From the NCBI GenBank assembly GCA_037440405.1, contig JBBIUE010000001.1, positions 62,001-126,000 of the forward strand: DNA of 64,000 nucleotides, written 5' to 3'. Each line of letters starts with the position of its first letter. Position 1 is the first letter of the stretch. The notes beneath the pieces were generated by a model. That model worked only from the letters and a program-made list of their open reading frames with translations, did not search any database and had not been told where the DNA came from. This DNA comes from JANMGV01 sp037440405 (GTDB lineage: Bacteria > Planctomycetota > Planctomycetia > Pirellulales > Pirellulaceae). Position numbers and translations under genes: made by a program. This document shows, one piece after another, positions 16,778-25,581 of this stretch.

Positions 16778-16800
16778 GCTAGCCCGAAGCGCAACTGAGG
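16778..16800. repeat. Short candidate dispersed motif
   Basis: The sequence GCTAGCCCGAAGCGC followed by an AACTGAGG end lies between the DUF1579 and histidine kinase genes. Its reverse complement resembles segments at 791-814 and 44033-44060 (common core CTGACGCT or TTGCGCTT next to GGG). I recall similar intergenic motifs in Pirellulaceae genomes, but this is memory and not a search. Confidence 0.25.
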
Positions 16801-16903
16801 AATGATGCTTTCATCGTTCGCTCACATAGCAGGTTATGAATCGTAGCGATTCGACCTTTTCTCGCCATAGTATCGATTGCATTGCGACAAGGAGGTCGCA
16901 GAT

Positions 16904-18523
16904 TTGTCCGCACGAAAGACGATTCGCACGAAGGTACTTCTGACGCTTCTGTGCTTAGCGGCAGCGGTGATGCTGCTTGGCTACAGTGGGTTGCGTGGCG
17001 TGATCGCTTATCGCGGCCTCGCACTCATCGTCAGCCAACGGGCATCTGAATTCCCAATTACGTCAGAGCTAACTCAGTCGGCTGACGGACTGCGGTACAG
17101 TTTTGGTCGCATGCAGACTTTGGAAACGCATTTGGATACTCCGAATGCCAAGAACGTTTGGAATCACAAACGGCTGTTTCTGAAAGAACTGGATCGCTTC
17201 CAAGAAATTCTGATTCGCTATCGCGATCGACTCAACACCAACGCATCCGCAGACCCATTCTTGAGCGACGACTCTGGTGAACTGGAGATTGTTGCACAGA
17301 TTGATCGAAAGCTCGAAGAGATTCGACTTCGAGCATCCGATGAGGACTTTGGACGATCTCGCACCGATTTCGACGAAGCGGACGTTAGCGAATTAGCGTA
17401 CCTCACTCAAAAACTGCCGACGATCCTGCAGCAGCGGATGGCGACATTCCGCGACGAAGTACGCGTGCGTTACCGAACTTGGATGGCGGTCACAGTCGTC
17501 TGCATGTTAGCAACTCTTTGCATTCTGACCGGTTTAGGAATCTACCTCCGCCGTGCGGTCATTCAACCTTTCAAGCGGCTATTGCAGGGAGCTCGATTGG
17601 TGGCTGCTGGCAATTTTGAGTATCGCATTGAAATTGGCAGTGATGATGAGTTAAGTGAGCTGGCCGCTGCTGTGAACAATAGCAATGCCAGCTTTCTTCG
17701 CATTCAGCAAGAGCTGAACCATCAGGTTATGGAACGGTCCAAAGAGGTTATCCGTAACGAGCAGCTTGCCAGTGTCGGCTTCCTGGCGGCCGGCGTCGCT
17801 CACGAAATCAACAATCCGCTAGCCGCAATCGCTTGGAGCGCCGAAGCGCTCGAGTCTCGACTCCACCGGATCATCAACGCCATCCCTACTGCGGACGCTG
17901 AAGAACAACCTTCAGTCGATATAGAAACGCTTCGCACCTATCTTCGGCGTATCCAGGACGAGGCCTTCCGCTGCAAAGGTATCACCGAACGACTCCTCGA
18001 CTTCGCTCGCCTGGGACAGGCGGAGAAGCGGTCGAAGACGGACCTGTGCCAGTTGGTTTGCGACGTGATCGACATGATCAAGCACGTCGGCCAATACAGG
18101 AACCGGAACATCCAATTTGATTCTCGATCGCCGGTCTATGCCAACGTCAGCCCACAAGAGATGAAGCAAGTCTTGCTGAATCTCATTACCAATGCGCTCG
18201 ATTCGATTTCAGAGCAACGGGAGAATGGGCTGGTCCAAATTTCCATCGTCCCAGAGGCGAAACAGGTCCGAATCGTCATCGACGACAACGGATGTGGTCT
18301 GACGGACGAAGTGAAGCAACATTTATTTGAGCCATTTTTTACCCGCCGGCGCGATGGACGAGGAACCGGATTAGGTCTGCCAATCACCAGCCGGATCATC
18401 GCCGACCACGGAGGTCGAATTCAAGTATCGAGCGATGGCCCCGGAAAGGGAGCCCGTTTCGAAGTTCACTTACCTTTACTGAACGAAGATATTCAGCATG
18501 AGCTCCAAAGAACAGCAGCCTAA
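16904..18523 (+). CDS. Sensor histidine kinase, NtrB-like
   Basis: This 539-residue membrane kinase should sense a signal and phosphorylate the response regulator encoded next. Membrane helix 1 is at about 8-28, a 160-residue sensor region follows, and helix 2 is at about 192-215. A HAMP domain (216-265) leads to HisKA with the phospho-acceptor H300 in A-H-E-I-N-N-P-L. HisKA has a 25-residue acidic insertion between its helices. The ATPase domain has N-L-I-T-N-A-L-D, D-D-N-G-C-G-L and G-R-G-T-G-L-G-L. The start is TTG at 16904, set 8 bases after a perfect AAGGAGG; earlier in-frame starts lack this. Its 3' end overlaps the regulator gene by 26 bases. Confidence 0.9.
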   Translation: MSARKTIRTKVLLTLLCLAAAVMLLGYSGLRGVIAYRGLALIVSQRASEFPITSELTQSADGLRYSFGRMQTLETHLDTPNAKNVWNHKRLFLKELDRFQEILIRYRDRLNTNASADPFLSDDSGELEIVAQIDRKLEEIRLRASDEDFGRSRTDFDEADVSELAYLTQKLPTILQQRMATFRDEVRVRYRTWMAVTVVCMLATLCILTGLGIYLRRAVIQPFKRLLQGARLVAAGNFEYRIEIGSDDELSELAAAVNNSNASFLRIQQELNHQVMERSKEVIRNEQLASVGFLAAGVAHEINNPLAAIAWSAEALESRLHRIINAIPTADAEEQPSVDIETLRTYLRRIQDEAFRCKGITERLLDFARLGQAEKRSKTDLCQLVCDVIDMIKHVGQYRNRNIQFDSRSPVYANVSPQEMKQVLLNLITNALDSISEQRENGLVQISIVPEAKQVRIVIDDNGCGLTDEVKQHLFEPFFTRRRDGRGTGLGLPITSRIIADHGGRIQVSSDGPGKGARFEVHLPLLNEDIQHELQRTAA

Positions 18524-19886
18524 CTCCTTATTCATACTTTTTGCCGATGACGAGGTACATCTGCAAGAGTTAATGCGTCTCGAGTTACCGCAAATGGGTC
18601 ACACCGTCACCATCTGTCCGGATGGCGAAACGGCCATGGCCGCGCTCGAAATGGACACGTACGATTGCTTGATCGTCGATCTCGATATGCCCGGCCCAAA
18701 CGGTATCAAAGTTATCCAGCACTGCCAACAACTTTCTCCGTCAACCGAAGCCATCGTCCTCACCGGCAAGCAATCCGTAGAATCGGCGATTCAAGCGATG
18801 CGGTTTGGTGCGACGGACTACCTAACCAAGCCATGCAAGCTAGCGGAACTCGATGTTCTCCTTTCCAAAGTTGCTCAGCGACGTGAACTAAGACGCAAGT
18901 ATGTTGCCTTGCAGCGAATGGTGGGTCAAAAAGTCCAGCCGTCGCAATTACTGGGCCAGCATCCCTCGATGGATGTGGTTCGACGATTGATCAGTAAAGT
19001 CGCTCCGACCCAAAGCACGGTCTTGATTCGAGGAGAAACGGGGACAGGAAAGGAACTCGCAGCGCGCGCGATTCACGATCAGAGTCTTCGAAAGGACCGG
19101 CCTTTTGTCGCAATCAACTGCGGATCGCTGCCGGAATCGCTGATCGAAAGCGAACTCTTTGGTCATCGTAAAGGAGCCTTCACGGGTGCTGATAGTCATT
19201 ATGAAGGCCTGTTCCAAGTTGCCGACGGAGGAACGATCTTCCTCGACGAGATCGGTGAGCTGCCACTAGCCATGCAAGCCAAACTTCTTCGTGTTCTGGA
19301 GACCCGCGAAGTGAGACCGATCGGCGAAACGAAATCCAAAAAAATCGACGTCCGCGTGGTCTGCGCGACGCACCGTGATCTACTTCAAATGGTCCGCGAT
19401 GGGTTATTTCGGGAAGACCTTCTCTTTCGAATCAATCCCTTCGAAATTGTTCTCCCAGCACTTCGCGAACGCATCACCGACCTTCCCATTCTCGCTGAGA
19501 ATCTCTACAAGCGTTTTCGACCTGAGCATATTGGTGTCGGGACTACCATCTTCGCTCCTGAAACCATTCAAGCGCTTCAGCAATACCGATGGCCAGGGAA
19601 TGTGCGGGAACTTGCCAACGTCATTGAACACGCAACAATTCTCTGCGATGCACCTCCGATCCTGCCGGAGCATCTGCCGCGAAGTCTCGGTAACCGCGAA
19701 GCAACTCGAGCTGCAATCAATTTGGCCGGTCTGACACTACGAGAAATCGAAGCGATGGCGATCGCCCAGGCTCTGGAACGCCATCAGGGCAACAAACCAG
19801 CAGCAGCTGAAGAATTGGGGATTGCGCTGAAAACCTTATACAATCGCTTGCCCACTCTCGACCCGATCGGTCGTAAATCTGCCTAG
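18498..19886 (+). CDS. Sigma54-dependent response regulator, NtrC/AtoC type
   Basis: This 462-residue activator has a receiver domain (residues 12-125) with the acidic pair D17-D18, phospho-acceptor D61 (D-L-D-M-P) and K111. The AAA+ domain (150-385) has Walker A G-E-T-G-T-G-K-E, the sigma54-contacting G-A-F-T-G-A loop (226-231), Walker B I-F-L-D-E and R-W-P-G-N-V-R-E-L. A Fis-type helix-turn-helix closes the protein (about 420-455). It should activate sigma54 promoters when phosphorylated by the kinase encoded directly upstream, whose gene it overlaps by 26 bases. The targets are not evident here. All catalytic motifs are intact. Confidence 0.93.
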   Translation: MSSKEQQPNSLFILFADDEVHLQELMRLELPQMGHTVTICPDGETAMAALEMDTYDCLIVDLDMPGPNGIKVIQHCQQLSPSTEAIVLTGKQSVESAIQAMRFGATDYLTKPCKLAELDVLLSKVAQRRELRRKYVALQRMVGQKVQPSQLLGQHPSMDVVRRLISKVAPTQSTVLIRGETGTGKELAARAIHDQSLRKDRPFVAINCGSLPESLIESELFGHRKGAFTGADSHYEGLFQVADGGTIFLDEIGELPLAMQAKLLRVLETREVRPIGETKSKKIDVRVVCATHRDLLQMVRDGLFREDLLFRINPFEIVLPALRERITDLPILAENLYKRFRPEHIGVGTTIFAPETIQALQQYRWPGNVRELANVIEHATILCDAPPILPEHLPRSLGNREATRAAINLAGLTLREIEAMAIAQALERHQGNKPAAAEELGIALKTLYNRLPTLDPIGRKSA

Positions 19887-20235
19887 TTTGCACCGCGTGG
19901 AACGACATATTATCCAGGTCTCAACTCGTGATACTAAGACGATCGAACTGCTTTTCATGTACAATGACTGGTAGTATTCGGTGAGTGGCAGATGGAGCCG
20001 CATAGCGCAGCGATGTCCTCCAAAATGTGAGGGTTTCGAGAGTAGCTGGCACCGCCAGCCGTATTTCGCTTTGTTTGGCATCGGCACCGCCATTGTCGCT
20101 GGGTTCGACTCGGCGCATGTGCCGACTCGTTTCCGCCCCATTCTTCGAAGCTGGACTCCTTTGTTTTGCGACGGTTCGCACTCGCAGTGTGCGATTATGA
20201 CTTCGAGTAGTTCTGATTAATGAGGATCGTGTCGT
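19887..20235. other. Intergenic region before the vWA-ExbBD cassette
   Basis: About 350 bases in front of the vWA gene. TACAAT at 19960-19965 could be a -10 element, but no matching -35 was found. Small hairpins (for example CTGGC/GCCAG near 20047 and TCGGC/GCCGA near 20110) are present. No gene is supported. Confidence 0.45.
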
Positions 20236-21252
20236 TTGATCGAGTCAGAGCGTACTTCCGAGCGATTGCTTCGTAGACGGACACCCGTTGGCTTGCCTGT
20301 CTGGAAGAGCTGGACCGATGTGCCAGCTTGGATCGTCAGTATGATTGTGCACTTGATTTCGATCCTTTTGCTTTTTTGGTTGTGGCAGCCTTCTCAGCGC
20401 GGTTCTGGAGGTGAGACGGATCGACCAGTTGGCATTGCAGTTGTTCATGTGACTCCGTCCGGAACGGAGTATGACTTAGTCGAGGCGGGAAATCTCTCGG
20501 AGTCCAACGCCGTCTCCGAAGTTATCAGCGATTCGTCAGCTCCACCCTTGGACACGGAATCGTTGTTGGCCGGGATTAGCTCCGTCGGCCAAGGTTCATC
20601 GGCTGGACAGGGTACCGACGCCGCTTCAGGCCTCAGCAACTCAGCATCTGGAGCTCCATCGAGTGGCCCGGGCCGAGGGCTGAGGACGACAACTTCGATC
20701 TATGGAGTTGAGGGAGAGGGTAACTCCTTTGTCTATGTGATCGATCGCTCCGACTCCATGAACGGTTACAATCAAGCTCCTTGGAAATCGGCGAAGCGAG
20801 AGTTGATTCAAAGTCTGAAATCTCTCAAACCCGCCAATCAGTTTCAAATCCTTTTCTACAATGAAACACCGATGCCCTATGTGTCTCGGACCACGACCGC
20901 ATCTGGCATGTTGGCTGCACGAGAAAGTGAGCTCGAATATGCCATGGAGTTTGTCGATCGCATCAACGCCACTGGTGGAACAGAGCACGTTGCCGCACTG
21001 AAGATGGGAATTCGGATGCAGCCGGATGTACTGTTCTTTCTCACCGACGCGGACGAACCACGGATGAGCGCCACCGACCTCGATGCTATCGTCCGACTCT
21101 GCGAGCGAAGTGGGACGACGATTCATGCTGTCGAATTTGGCAGCGGAGCGTACCCTGGCCCAGGCCGCTGGATCGAAGTCCTGGCGAATCGGACTGGTGG
21201 CAAATATCGCTATGTAGACGCCAAGAGCCTTTTGGGACAACCATTGCCGTGA
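20236..21252 (+). CDS. Membrane-anchored vWA domain protein
   Basis: This 338-residue protein has a cytoplasmic start, one membrane helix (about 31-50), a Ser/Gly-rich linker (85-150) and a von Willebrand A domain (about 160-330). The metal-ion-dependent adhesion site is intact: D170-x-S172-x-S174 and a downstream D271 in L-T-D-A-D-E. The layout of one N-terminal anchor, long flexible linker and C-terminal extracytoplasmic domain is TonB/TolA-like. It starts an operon with a TPR-like protein, ExbB and two ExbD proteins, which suggests it may be the effector moved by the ExbBD motor. That role is inference. The start is TTG 20236; AGGAT lies about 9 bases upstream. Confidence 0.75.
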   Translation: MIESERTSERLLRRRTPVGLPVWKSWTDVPAWIVSMIVHLISILLLFWLWQPSQRGSGGETDRPVGIAVVHVTPSGTEYDLVEAGNLSESNAVSEVISDSSAPPLDTESLLAGISSVGQGSSAGQGTDAASGLSNSASGAPSSGPGRGLRTTTSIYGVEGEGNSFVYVIDRSDSMNGYNQAPWKSAKRELIQSLKSLKPANQFQILFYNETPMPYVSRTTTASGMLAARESELEYAMEFVDRINATGGTEHVAALKMGIRMQPDVLFFLTDADEPRMSATDLDAIVRLCERSGTTIHAVEFGSGAYPGPGRWIEVLANRTGGKYRYVDAKSLLGQPLP

Positions 21253-22295
21253 ATCGTTTCGTGTTTCGAGTTCAGCAACTGATTCCTTTGGCTAGCTTCT
21301 GGATCGCACTTAGCCTTTTGTTCCTGCGATTTTGCGGGATGGTTGAAGCTCAGCCAGATGACGACCGACTGCCACCACTTAGTCGCGTTTGGATCGCGGA
21401 CTCACAGCCGCTGACTTTAGATCGTTGGATGCCGCAGACAACATTGCCCGTGGAAGGTCGCTTTCTGGAAATCAGCGAACGAGAGACACGCTACCTGATA
21501 ACGGACACCCATGAGGAACGGCGGATCGTCGGCGACCAAATCATTGCCATGGATATCTCTTGGGAGACCGTCGAAGCTGCAGAAGCCGACCAATTGTTTC
21601 GGCAACGCAAATATCGCGAAGCCATTCGAGGTGCAGAGAAAGCGATCGAGAGTGGCATCCGGACCTGGCAGCAGCGAGTGCTGTTCGCTCAAATGGCTGA
21701 TTCTTATCGCGCCCTCGGTTTATGGACGGAAAGTGGAACGGTTTTCTTGGCATTGTCAAAATACCAGCCTCCGTCGATATTGTATGCATCGATGCCGCTG
21801 GTGTGGACTCGATCGGAACTCGATGCCCGCGCTCTCGAGCAAGCGAAGCAATGGCTTAATGACGACTCCCAAGCGGCGCAACTCATCGGTGCGAGTTGGT
21901 TGCTCTCCGGTAATCAAAGGTCGAAAGCCGATTCGAAACTTCGCGAATTGTCTCAATCGAAGAATCGGATGATCGCATCACTGGCATCTGCACAATTGTG
22001 GCGAACGATTCCGGCGAATTCGGGCGTTGCAGATAGCCTGGTCGCTTGGCAGTCTCATCGGAATCGGCTGTTGCTGCCCCTCCAAGTCGGTCCGACCGAA
22101 CTAATCGCCGATAAATTGGATCAAGCAGGCAAGACGGAGCAAGCCGTACCTGAATGGCTGCGGCTTGCGATTGTTCATCGCGATCGTTACGATGCTGCTT
22201 CACGAGCGATTCGATTGGCAGCTCAAGCGACTCGGGCAGCCGGAAAAATCGAGGAAGCGAACCGAATTGAAAAGCTTATCGAAGAGTTGCCATAG
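21249..22295 (+). CDS. Hypothetical secreted TPR-like protein
   Basis: This 348-residue protein has a signal peptide (residues 1-34, ending M-V-E-A). A short beta-rich part (40-105) is followed by alpha-helical repeats with TPR spacing, for example A-D-Q-L-F-R-Q-R-K-Y-R-E-A-I near 113 and Y-R-A-L-G-L-W-T-E-S near 152. No enzyme motif is visible. The start is GTG overlapping the vWA stop (GTGA), so it is translationally coupled to that gene, and ExbB follows 10 bases after its stop. A scaffold or partner role in the same envelope complex is likely, but I know no characterised homologue. Confidence 0.7.
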   Translation: MNRFVFRVQQLIPLASFWIALSLLFLRFCGMVEAQPDDDRLPPLSRVWIADSQPLTLDRWMPQTTLPVEGRFLEISERETRYLITDTHEERRIVGDQIIAMDISWETVEAAEADQLFRQRKYREAIRGAEKAIESGIRTWQQRVLFAQMADSYRALGLWTESGTVFLALSKYQPPSILYASMPLVWTRSELDARALEQAKQWLNDDSQAAQLIGASWLLSGNQRSKADSKLRELSQSKNRMIASLASAQLWRTIPANSGVADSLVAWQSHRNRLLLPLQVGPTELIADKLDQAGKTEQAVPEWLRLAIVHRDRYDAASRAIRLAAQATRAAGKIEEANRIEKLIEELP

Positions 22296-22305
22296 AGTTC
22301 GGGCG

Positions 22306-23100
22306 ATGACAAATTTCCTACGATTCCGATGGACTGCCATTCCGGTTTCCTTCCTCAGCTTGATTCTCGCCTCGTCATATTGGATTCCAGCGGCCCAAGC
22401 TGCTCAAGAATCATCTTCAAAGCGAGAGGAGGGTGTTGTAGCGATCCTGTTCAGTGGCGGCTGGATCGGCATTGCGATTCTCATTGCACTCATGTCCCTG
22501 TCCCTGTTGGCTGTTTATTTGATTGTCGATCAGGCGATTCTATTGCGAGCGAAGAACATCGCCCCGAAAGAACTTGGCGAGGGCGTCCGGCAGCTTCTTG
22601 CCCAAGGAAAGGCCAAGGACGCGGACGCCCAGTGCCGCAGTCAACCATGCCCGCTAGCGCTTGTGCTGATCAGCGGCATCTCGGAATTGGAGTTCGGATG
22701 GCCAGCGGTTGAAAAGGCGATCGAAGAGACATTAGCGGAACAAGCCGCGCGACTATATCGCAAAGTCGAGTACTTGTCCGTGATCGGCAACATTGCACCC
22801 ATGCTCGGCCTACTCGGAACGGTTACCGGAATGATTATGGCGTTTCGGCAAGTTGCTATAAGCGAAGGTACAGCCGGAGCCGGCGAACTAGCTCAGGGCA
22901 TTTATTCGGCATTGGTCACCACGGTCGCTGGTTTGATCATCGCCATTCCTTCTCTTGCAGCTTTTGCTGTGTTCCGCAATCGGATCGATGAATTGATCGC
23001 CGATGCTGCCTATTCCGCGCAGCATGCGTTTGCCCCAATCCGACGCAGAATCCCTGGAGCTGTCGTTCGTCCGGCTGCTCCCAGGACTCCGGGCAACTGA
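22306..23100 (+). CDS. MotA/TolQ/ExbB family proton channel
   Basis: This 264-residue inner membrane protein belongs to the ExbB/TolQ stator family, which uses the proton gradient to drive envelope work. An N-terminal signal-like helix (residues 5-30) is present, as in ExbB with cleaved leaders. A first membrane helix lies at about 48-70 and the paired helices at about 160-185 and 200-225. The latter carry the family motifs I-A-P-M-L-G-L-L-G-T-V-x-G-M-I and T-T-x-A-G-L-I-I-A-I-P. The Thr residues expected to line the channel are present. ATG 22306 is preferred since upstream residues overlap the TPR-like gene and lack conservation. It should work with the ExbD genes that follow. Confidence 0.88.
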   Translation: MTNFLRFRWTAIPVSFLSLILASSYWIPAAQAAQESSSKREEGVVAILFSGGWIGIAILIALMSLSLLAVYLIVDQAILLRAKNIAPKELGEGVRQLLAQGKAKDADAQCRSQPCPLALVLISGISELEFGWPAVEKAIEETLAEQAARLYRKVEYLSVIGNIAPMLGLLGTVTGMIMAFRQVAISEGTAGAGELAQGIYSALVTTVAGLIIAIPSLAAFAVFRNRIDELIADAAYSAQHAFAPIRRRIPGAVVRPAAPRTPGN

Positions 23101-23114
23101 TTGAGGAGAGCCCC

Positions 23115-23543
23115 GTGCGAGTCCCAAGAGTATTGCAGTCGGGTTCGGTGGGCATGAACATGACCCCCATGATCGACGTGGTCTTCCTGTTGATCATTTT
23201 CTTCCTCATCAGCAGCCACCTTGCCAAACGAGAGCATCACGCCAAACTCAGTCTGCCGGAGGCCCAGACGGGTATTCCAGATGAACTTGTGCAGCGTCAG
23301 ACAGTGACGATCAATGTTTTTCCCGATGGTACCTGGCAGTTGGCTGGGCAGTCGCTTAGCCTCGATCAATTGGCCACCGCTTTAGCCTCTCGAAACAAGG
23401 ATGCGGGAGGTCTGTTGCGAGTGCGAATTCGCACGGACCGCACTGCTCAATATGCAGTCGTAGCACCGATTCTCAAAGCGTGTGTTCAAGCCAAAACTAC
23501 CGATGTCGTGTTCGGCGTCTTCGAGTCCAAGTCCCCAAACTAG
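23115..23543 (+). CDS. ExbD/TolR family protein, first copy
   Basis: This 142-residue protein pairs with ExbB. After a short N-terminus it has M-T-P-M-I-D-V-V-F-L-L-I-I-F-F, in which the Asp is the conserved proton-carrying residue in the single membrane helix. Then comes an extracytoplasmic domain of about 100 residues with V-x-I-R-T-D-R and a C-terminal V-V-F-G-V-F-E. The start is GTG with GAGGAG 6 bases upstream. It lies 14 bases after exbB and is followed by a second ExbD homologue. Two ExbD-like genes after one ExbB are common where the motor pairs two different paralogues. Confidence 0.9.
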   Translation: MRVPRVLQSGSVGMNMTPMIDVVFLLIIFFLISSHLAKREHHAKLSLPEAQTGIPDELVQRQTVTINVFPDGTWQLAGQSLSLDQLATALASRNKDAGGLLRVRIRTDRTAQYAVVAPILKACVQAKTTDVVFGVFESKSPN

Positions 23544-23565
23544 CTAAGCAACGTCCCAAGTCACG

Positions 23566-24030
23566 ATGGTCGCATACGGAAAGCAACTTGAAACACAAGC
23601 TCGCCGGCGAAGCCGGGTCGATATCATGATGACGCCCATGATCGATGTCGTTTTTCTTTTGATTATCTTCTTCTTGGTGACGAGTAGTTTCGCAATCGCT
23701 GAAAAGCTCCTCCCGTCGGCAATCTCGCAGGAAGCAACGCTGTCGTCGGGAGTCAGTGACGAAAATCAGGATTCCATCGAGTTGAGTGATTTCAACGATG
23801 TGGTTGTTCGCATCCGACTTGAAAACGGCCAGCCAACGCTCGAGCTTACCGGCACTCCGGTCGCAGACTTGCCCGCATTGGCCCAGCGTCTCAGGGCCAT
23901 CCTGAAAATCAAGCCCGAAGTTCCAGTCATCGTTCACCCGGACGACGAAGTGACGATGGACGTCAATATCGCTGTGTTTGATCTGGCACGACAAAGCGGC
24001 GGCGTGCGCGTCTTTTTCGCCACAAAGTAA
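23566..24030 (+). CDS. ExbD/TolR family protein, second copy
   Basis: This 154-residue second ExbD-like protein has the same M-T-P-M-I-D-V-V-F-L-L-I-I-F-F-L-V-T-S anchor with conserved Asp. Its extracytoplasmic domain differs from the first copy, beginning with an acidic stretch (S-D-E-N-Q-D-S). It ends with F-D-L-A-R-Q-S-G-G-V-R, the usual ExbD end where a helix and last strand precede the stop. It is the last gene of the cassette; 318 bases without a gene follow. The ribosome binding site is weak, so coupling to the first copy 22 bases upstream is likely. Confidence 0.9.
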   Translation: MVAYGKQLETQARRRSRVDIMMTPMIDVVFLLIIFFLVTSSFAIAEKLLPSAISQEATLSSGVSDENQDSIELSDFNDVVVRIRLENGQPTLELTGTPVADLPALAQRLRAILKIKPEVPVIVHPDDEVTMDVNIAVFDLARQSGGVRVFFATK

Positions 24031-24348
24031 CACGTTCCCGAACCAATCGGTAATTCGCCATCCAATGCAGCTTGATCGTCGGCGATCTTCGTTCGACATC
24101 AACGTTCACAACTTGTGGCCAATTATCTGCAATCTTCCGCAGTTCACAGATTGGCGGTATCTCGTTCGCGTTTCTGGAGTTCCCCTTTTCAAAGCCGACG
24201 GTTTCATGCTTTAGGCGTTCGTCTCAACGGTCCAAGATCATCTCATCGCCGTGAGCAGGTGGCTACTCGTTCTCTGTTTGGCTTTGTATACTCGGCAACT
24301 GGTCATTTGCTTGAACTGCCAATCCAACAGATTCAGTGAGAGGATCGC
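24031..24348. other. Intergenic region, nothing identified
   Basis: About 318 bases between the second ExbD gene and the acyltransferase gene. Short open frames here lack ribosome binding sites and domain similarity. No terminator hairpin with a T run was seen. Confidence 0.45.
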
Positions 24349-25581
24349 ATGTCTCAGCCAAGCAGCTCTACCTCGACCTCTTCAACTCTGCCACCCAGAG
24401 TCGCCAGTGTTGATGGTTATCGCGGATTGGTCATGTTTCTAATGTTGGCGGAAGTGCTGCATTTGTACAAGCTGAAGGACTACTTTCCGAGCAGCAGCAT
24501 CGCCGATTGGGTTCATTTTCATACGACCCATGTCGAATGGATCGGCTGTTCGCTGCACGATATGATCCAGCCGAGCTTCTCGTTCTTGGTCGGAGTCTCC
24601 CTCGCCTTTTCCTTATTCAAGCGTCAACTCGCAGGTCAAACGAAAATGCAAATGGCATGGCATGCGTTCGGACGAGCCATGATCCTGGTTTTTCTCGGCA
24701 TCTTCCTACGAAGCTTGGGGCGTTCGCAGACCAATTTCACGTTCGAGGATACGCTGACTCAGATCGGACTGGGCTATTTCTTTCTACATCTCTTGGCACT
24801 GACTCAAACATGGGTACAAGCTGCTACCTTGACTGTCATTCTCGTCGGGTATTGGCTTGCGTTTGCACTTTATCCTCTGCCGGGGTCTGATTTCGATTAT
24901 CCGTCGGTGGGGGTCCCGAGCGACTGGCCACACTTGATGACGGGATTTGCTGCTCATTGGAACAAGAACAGCAATTTGGCATGGGCATTCGATACCTGGT
25001 TCTTGAATCTGTTTCCTCGGGAGCGGCCATTTCTATTCAACGGTGGCGGCTATTCAACACTGAGTTTTATCCCGACGCTCGGTACGATGCTCTTGGGATT
25101 GATCGCCGGCAATTGGCTGCGTCAAGCGCAGCAGGTGGGCCAACTAGCAATGAAGTTCGCGATCACTGGTCTGCTTTTGCTGGTGATCGCTTACGTATTG
25201 AACGCTACGCAAATCTGCCCGAATGTTAAGCGAATCTGGACGCCTGGATTCACGTTGTGGAGCGGCGGCATTTGTTTTCTCATCCTACTCGCATTCTACT
25301 TGGTATGCGATATCCTCCGATGGCACACTTGGCTGTTTCCTCTCCGAGTCATTGGAGCGAACTCGATCGTCGCTTATATGATGAGTTGGGTGCTGGAATC
25401 TCCAACGCACGATGCCTTGCTTCGCCACATCGGTCATGGACCATTTCAGATCCTGGACTTCAAAAATGCCGATGGACAGGTTGTCTCACTCGAACCACTC
25501 CTCTTGGGAGCCACCACCCTAATCATTTTCTGGCTCATTCTATTTTGGCTCTATCGAAACAAGATTTTCGTTCGTATTTAG
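24349..25581 (+). CDS. HGSNAT-like (DUF5009) multispan membrane protein
   Basis: This 410-residue protein is predicted to have about ten membrane helices. It opens with R-V-A-S-V-D-G-Y-R-G-L-V-M-F-L-M-L, close to the start of the heparan-alpha-glucosaminide N-acetyltransferase family (DUF5009/DUF1624), followed by Q-P-S-F-S-F-L-V-G-V-S-L-A-F-S. Members transfer acetyl groups to amino sugars across a membrane, but substrate here is unknown. The ATG has GAGAGGA about 4 bases upstream. Its stop overlaps that of the convergent protease gene, with four shared bases. Confidence 0.8.
   Translation: MSQPSSSTSTSSTLPPRVASVDGYRGLVMFLMLAEVLHLYKLKDYFPSSSIADWVHFHTTHVEWIGCSLHDMIQPSFSFLVGVSLAFSLFKRQLAGQTKMQMAWHAFGRAMILVFLGIFLRSLGRSQTNFTFEDTLTQIGLGYFFLHLLALTQTWVQAATLTVILVGYWLAFALYPLPGSDFDYPSVGVPSDWPHLMTGFAAHWNKNSNLAWAFDTWFLNLFPRERPFLFNGGGYSTLSFIPTLGTMLLGLIAGNWLRQAQQVGQLAMKFAITGLLLLVIAYVLNATQICPNVKRIWTPGFTLWSGGICFLILLAFYLVCDILRWHTWLFPLRVIGANSIVAYMMSWVLESPTHDALLRHIGHGPFQILDFKNADGQVVSLEPLLLGATTLIIFWLILFWLYRNKIFVRI

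Noticed and set aside
20641..21240. 199-codon minus-strand frame opposite the vWA gene
   Set aside because: Antisense shadow of a gene with an intact MIDAS and good start; no independent domain.
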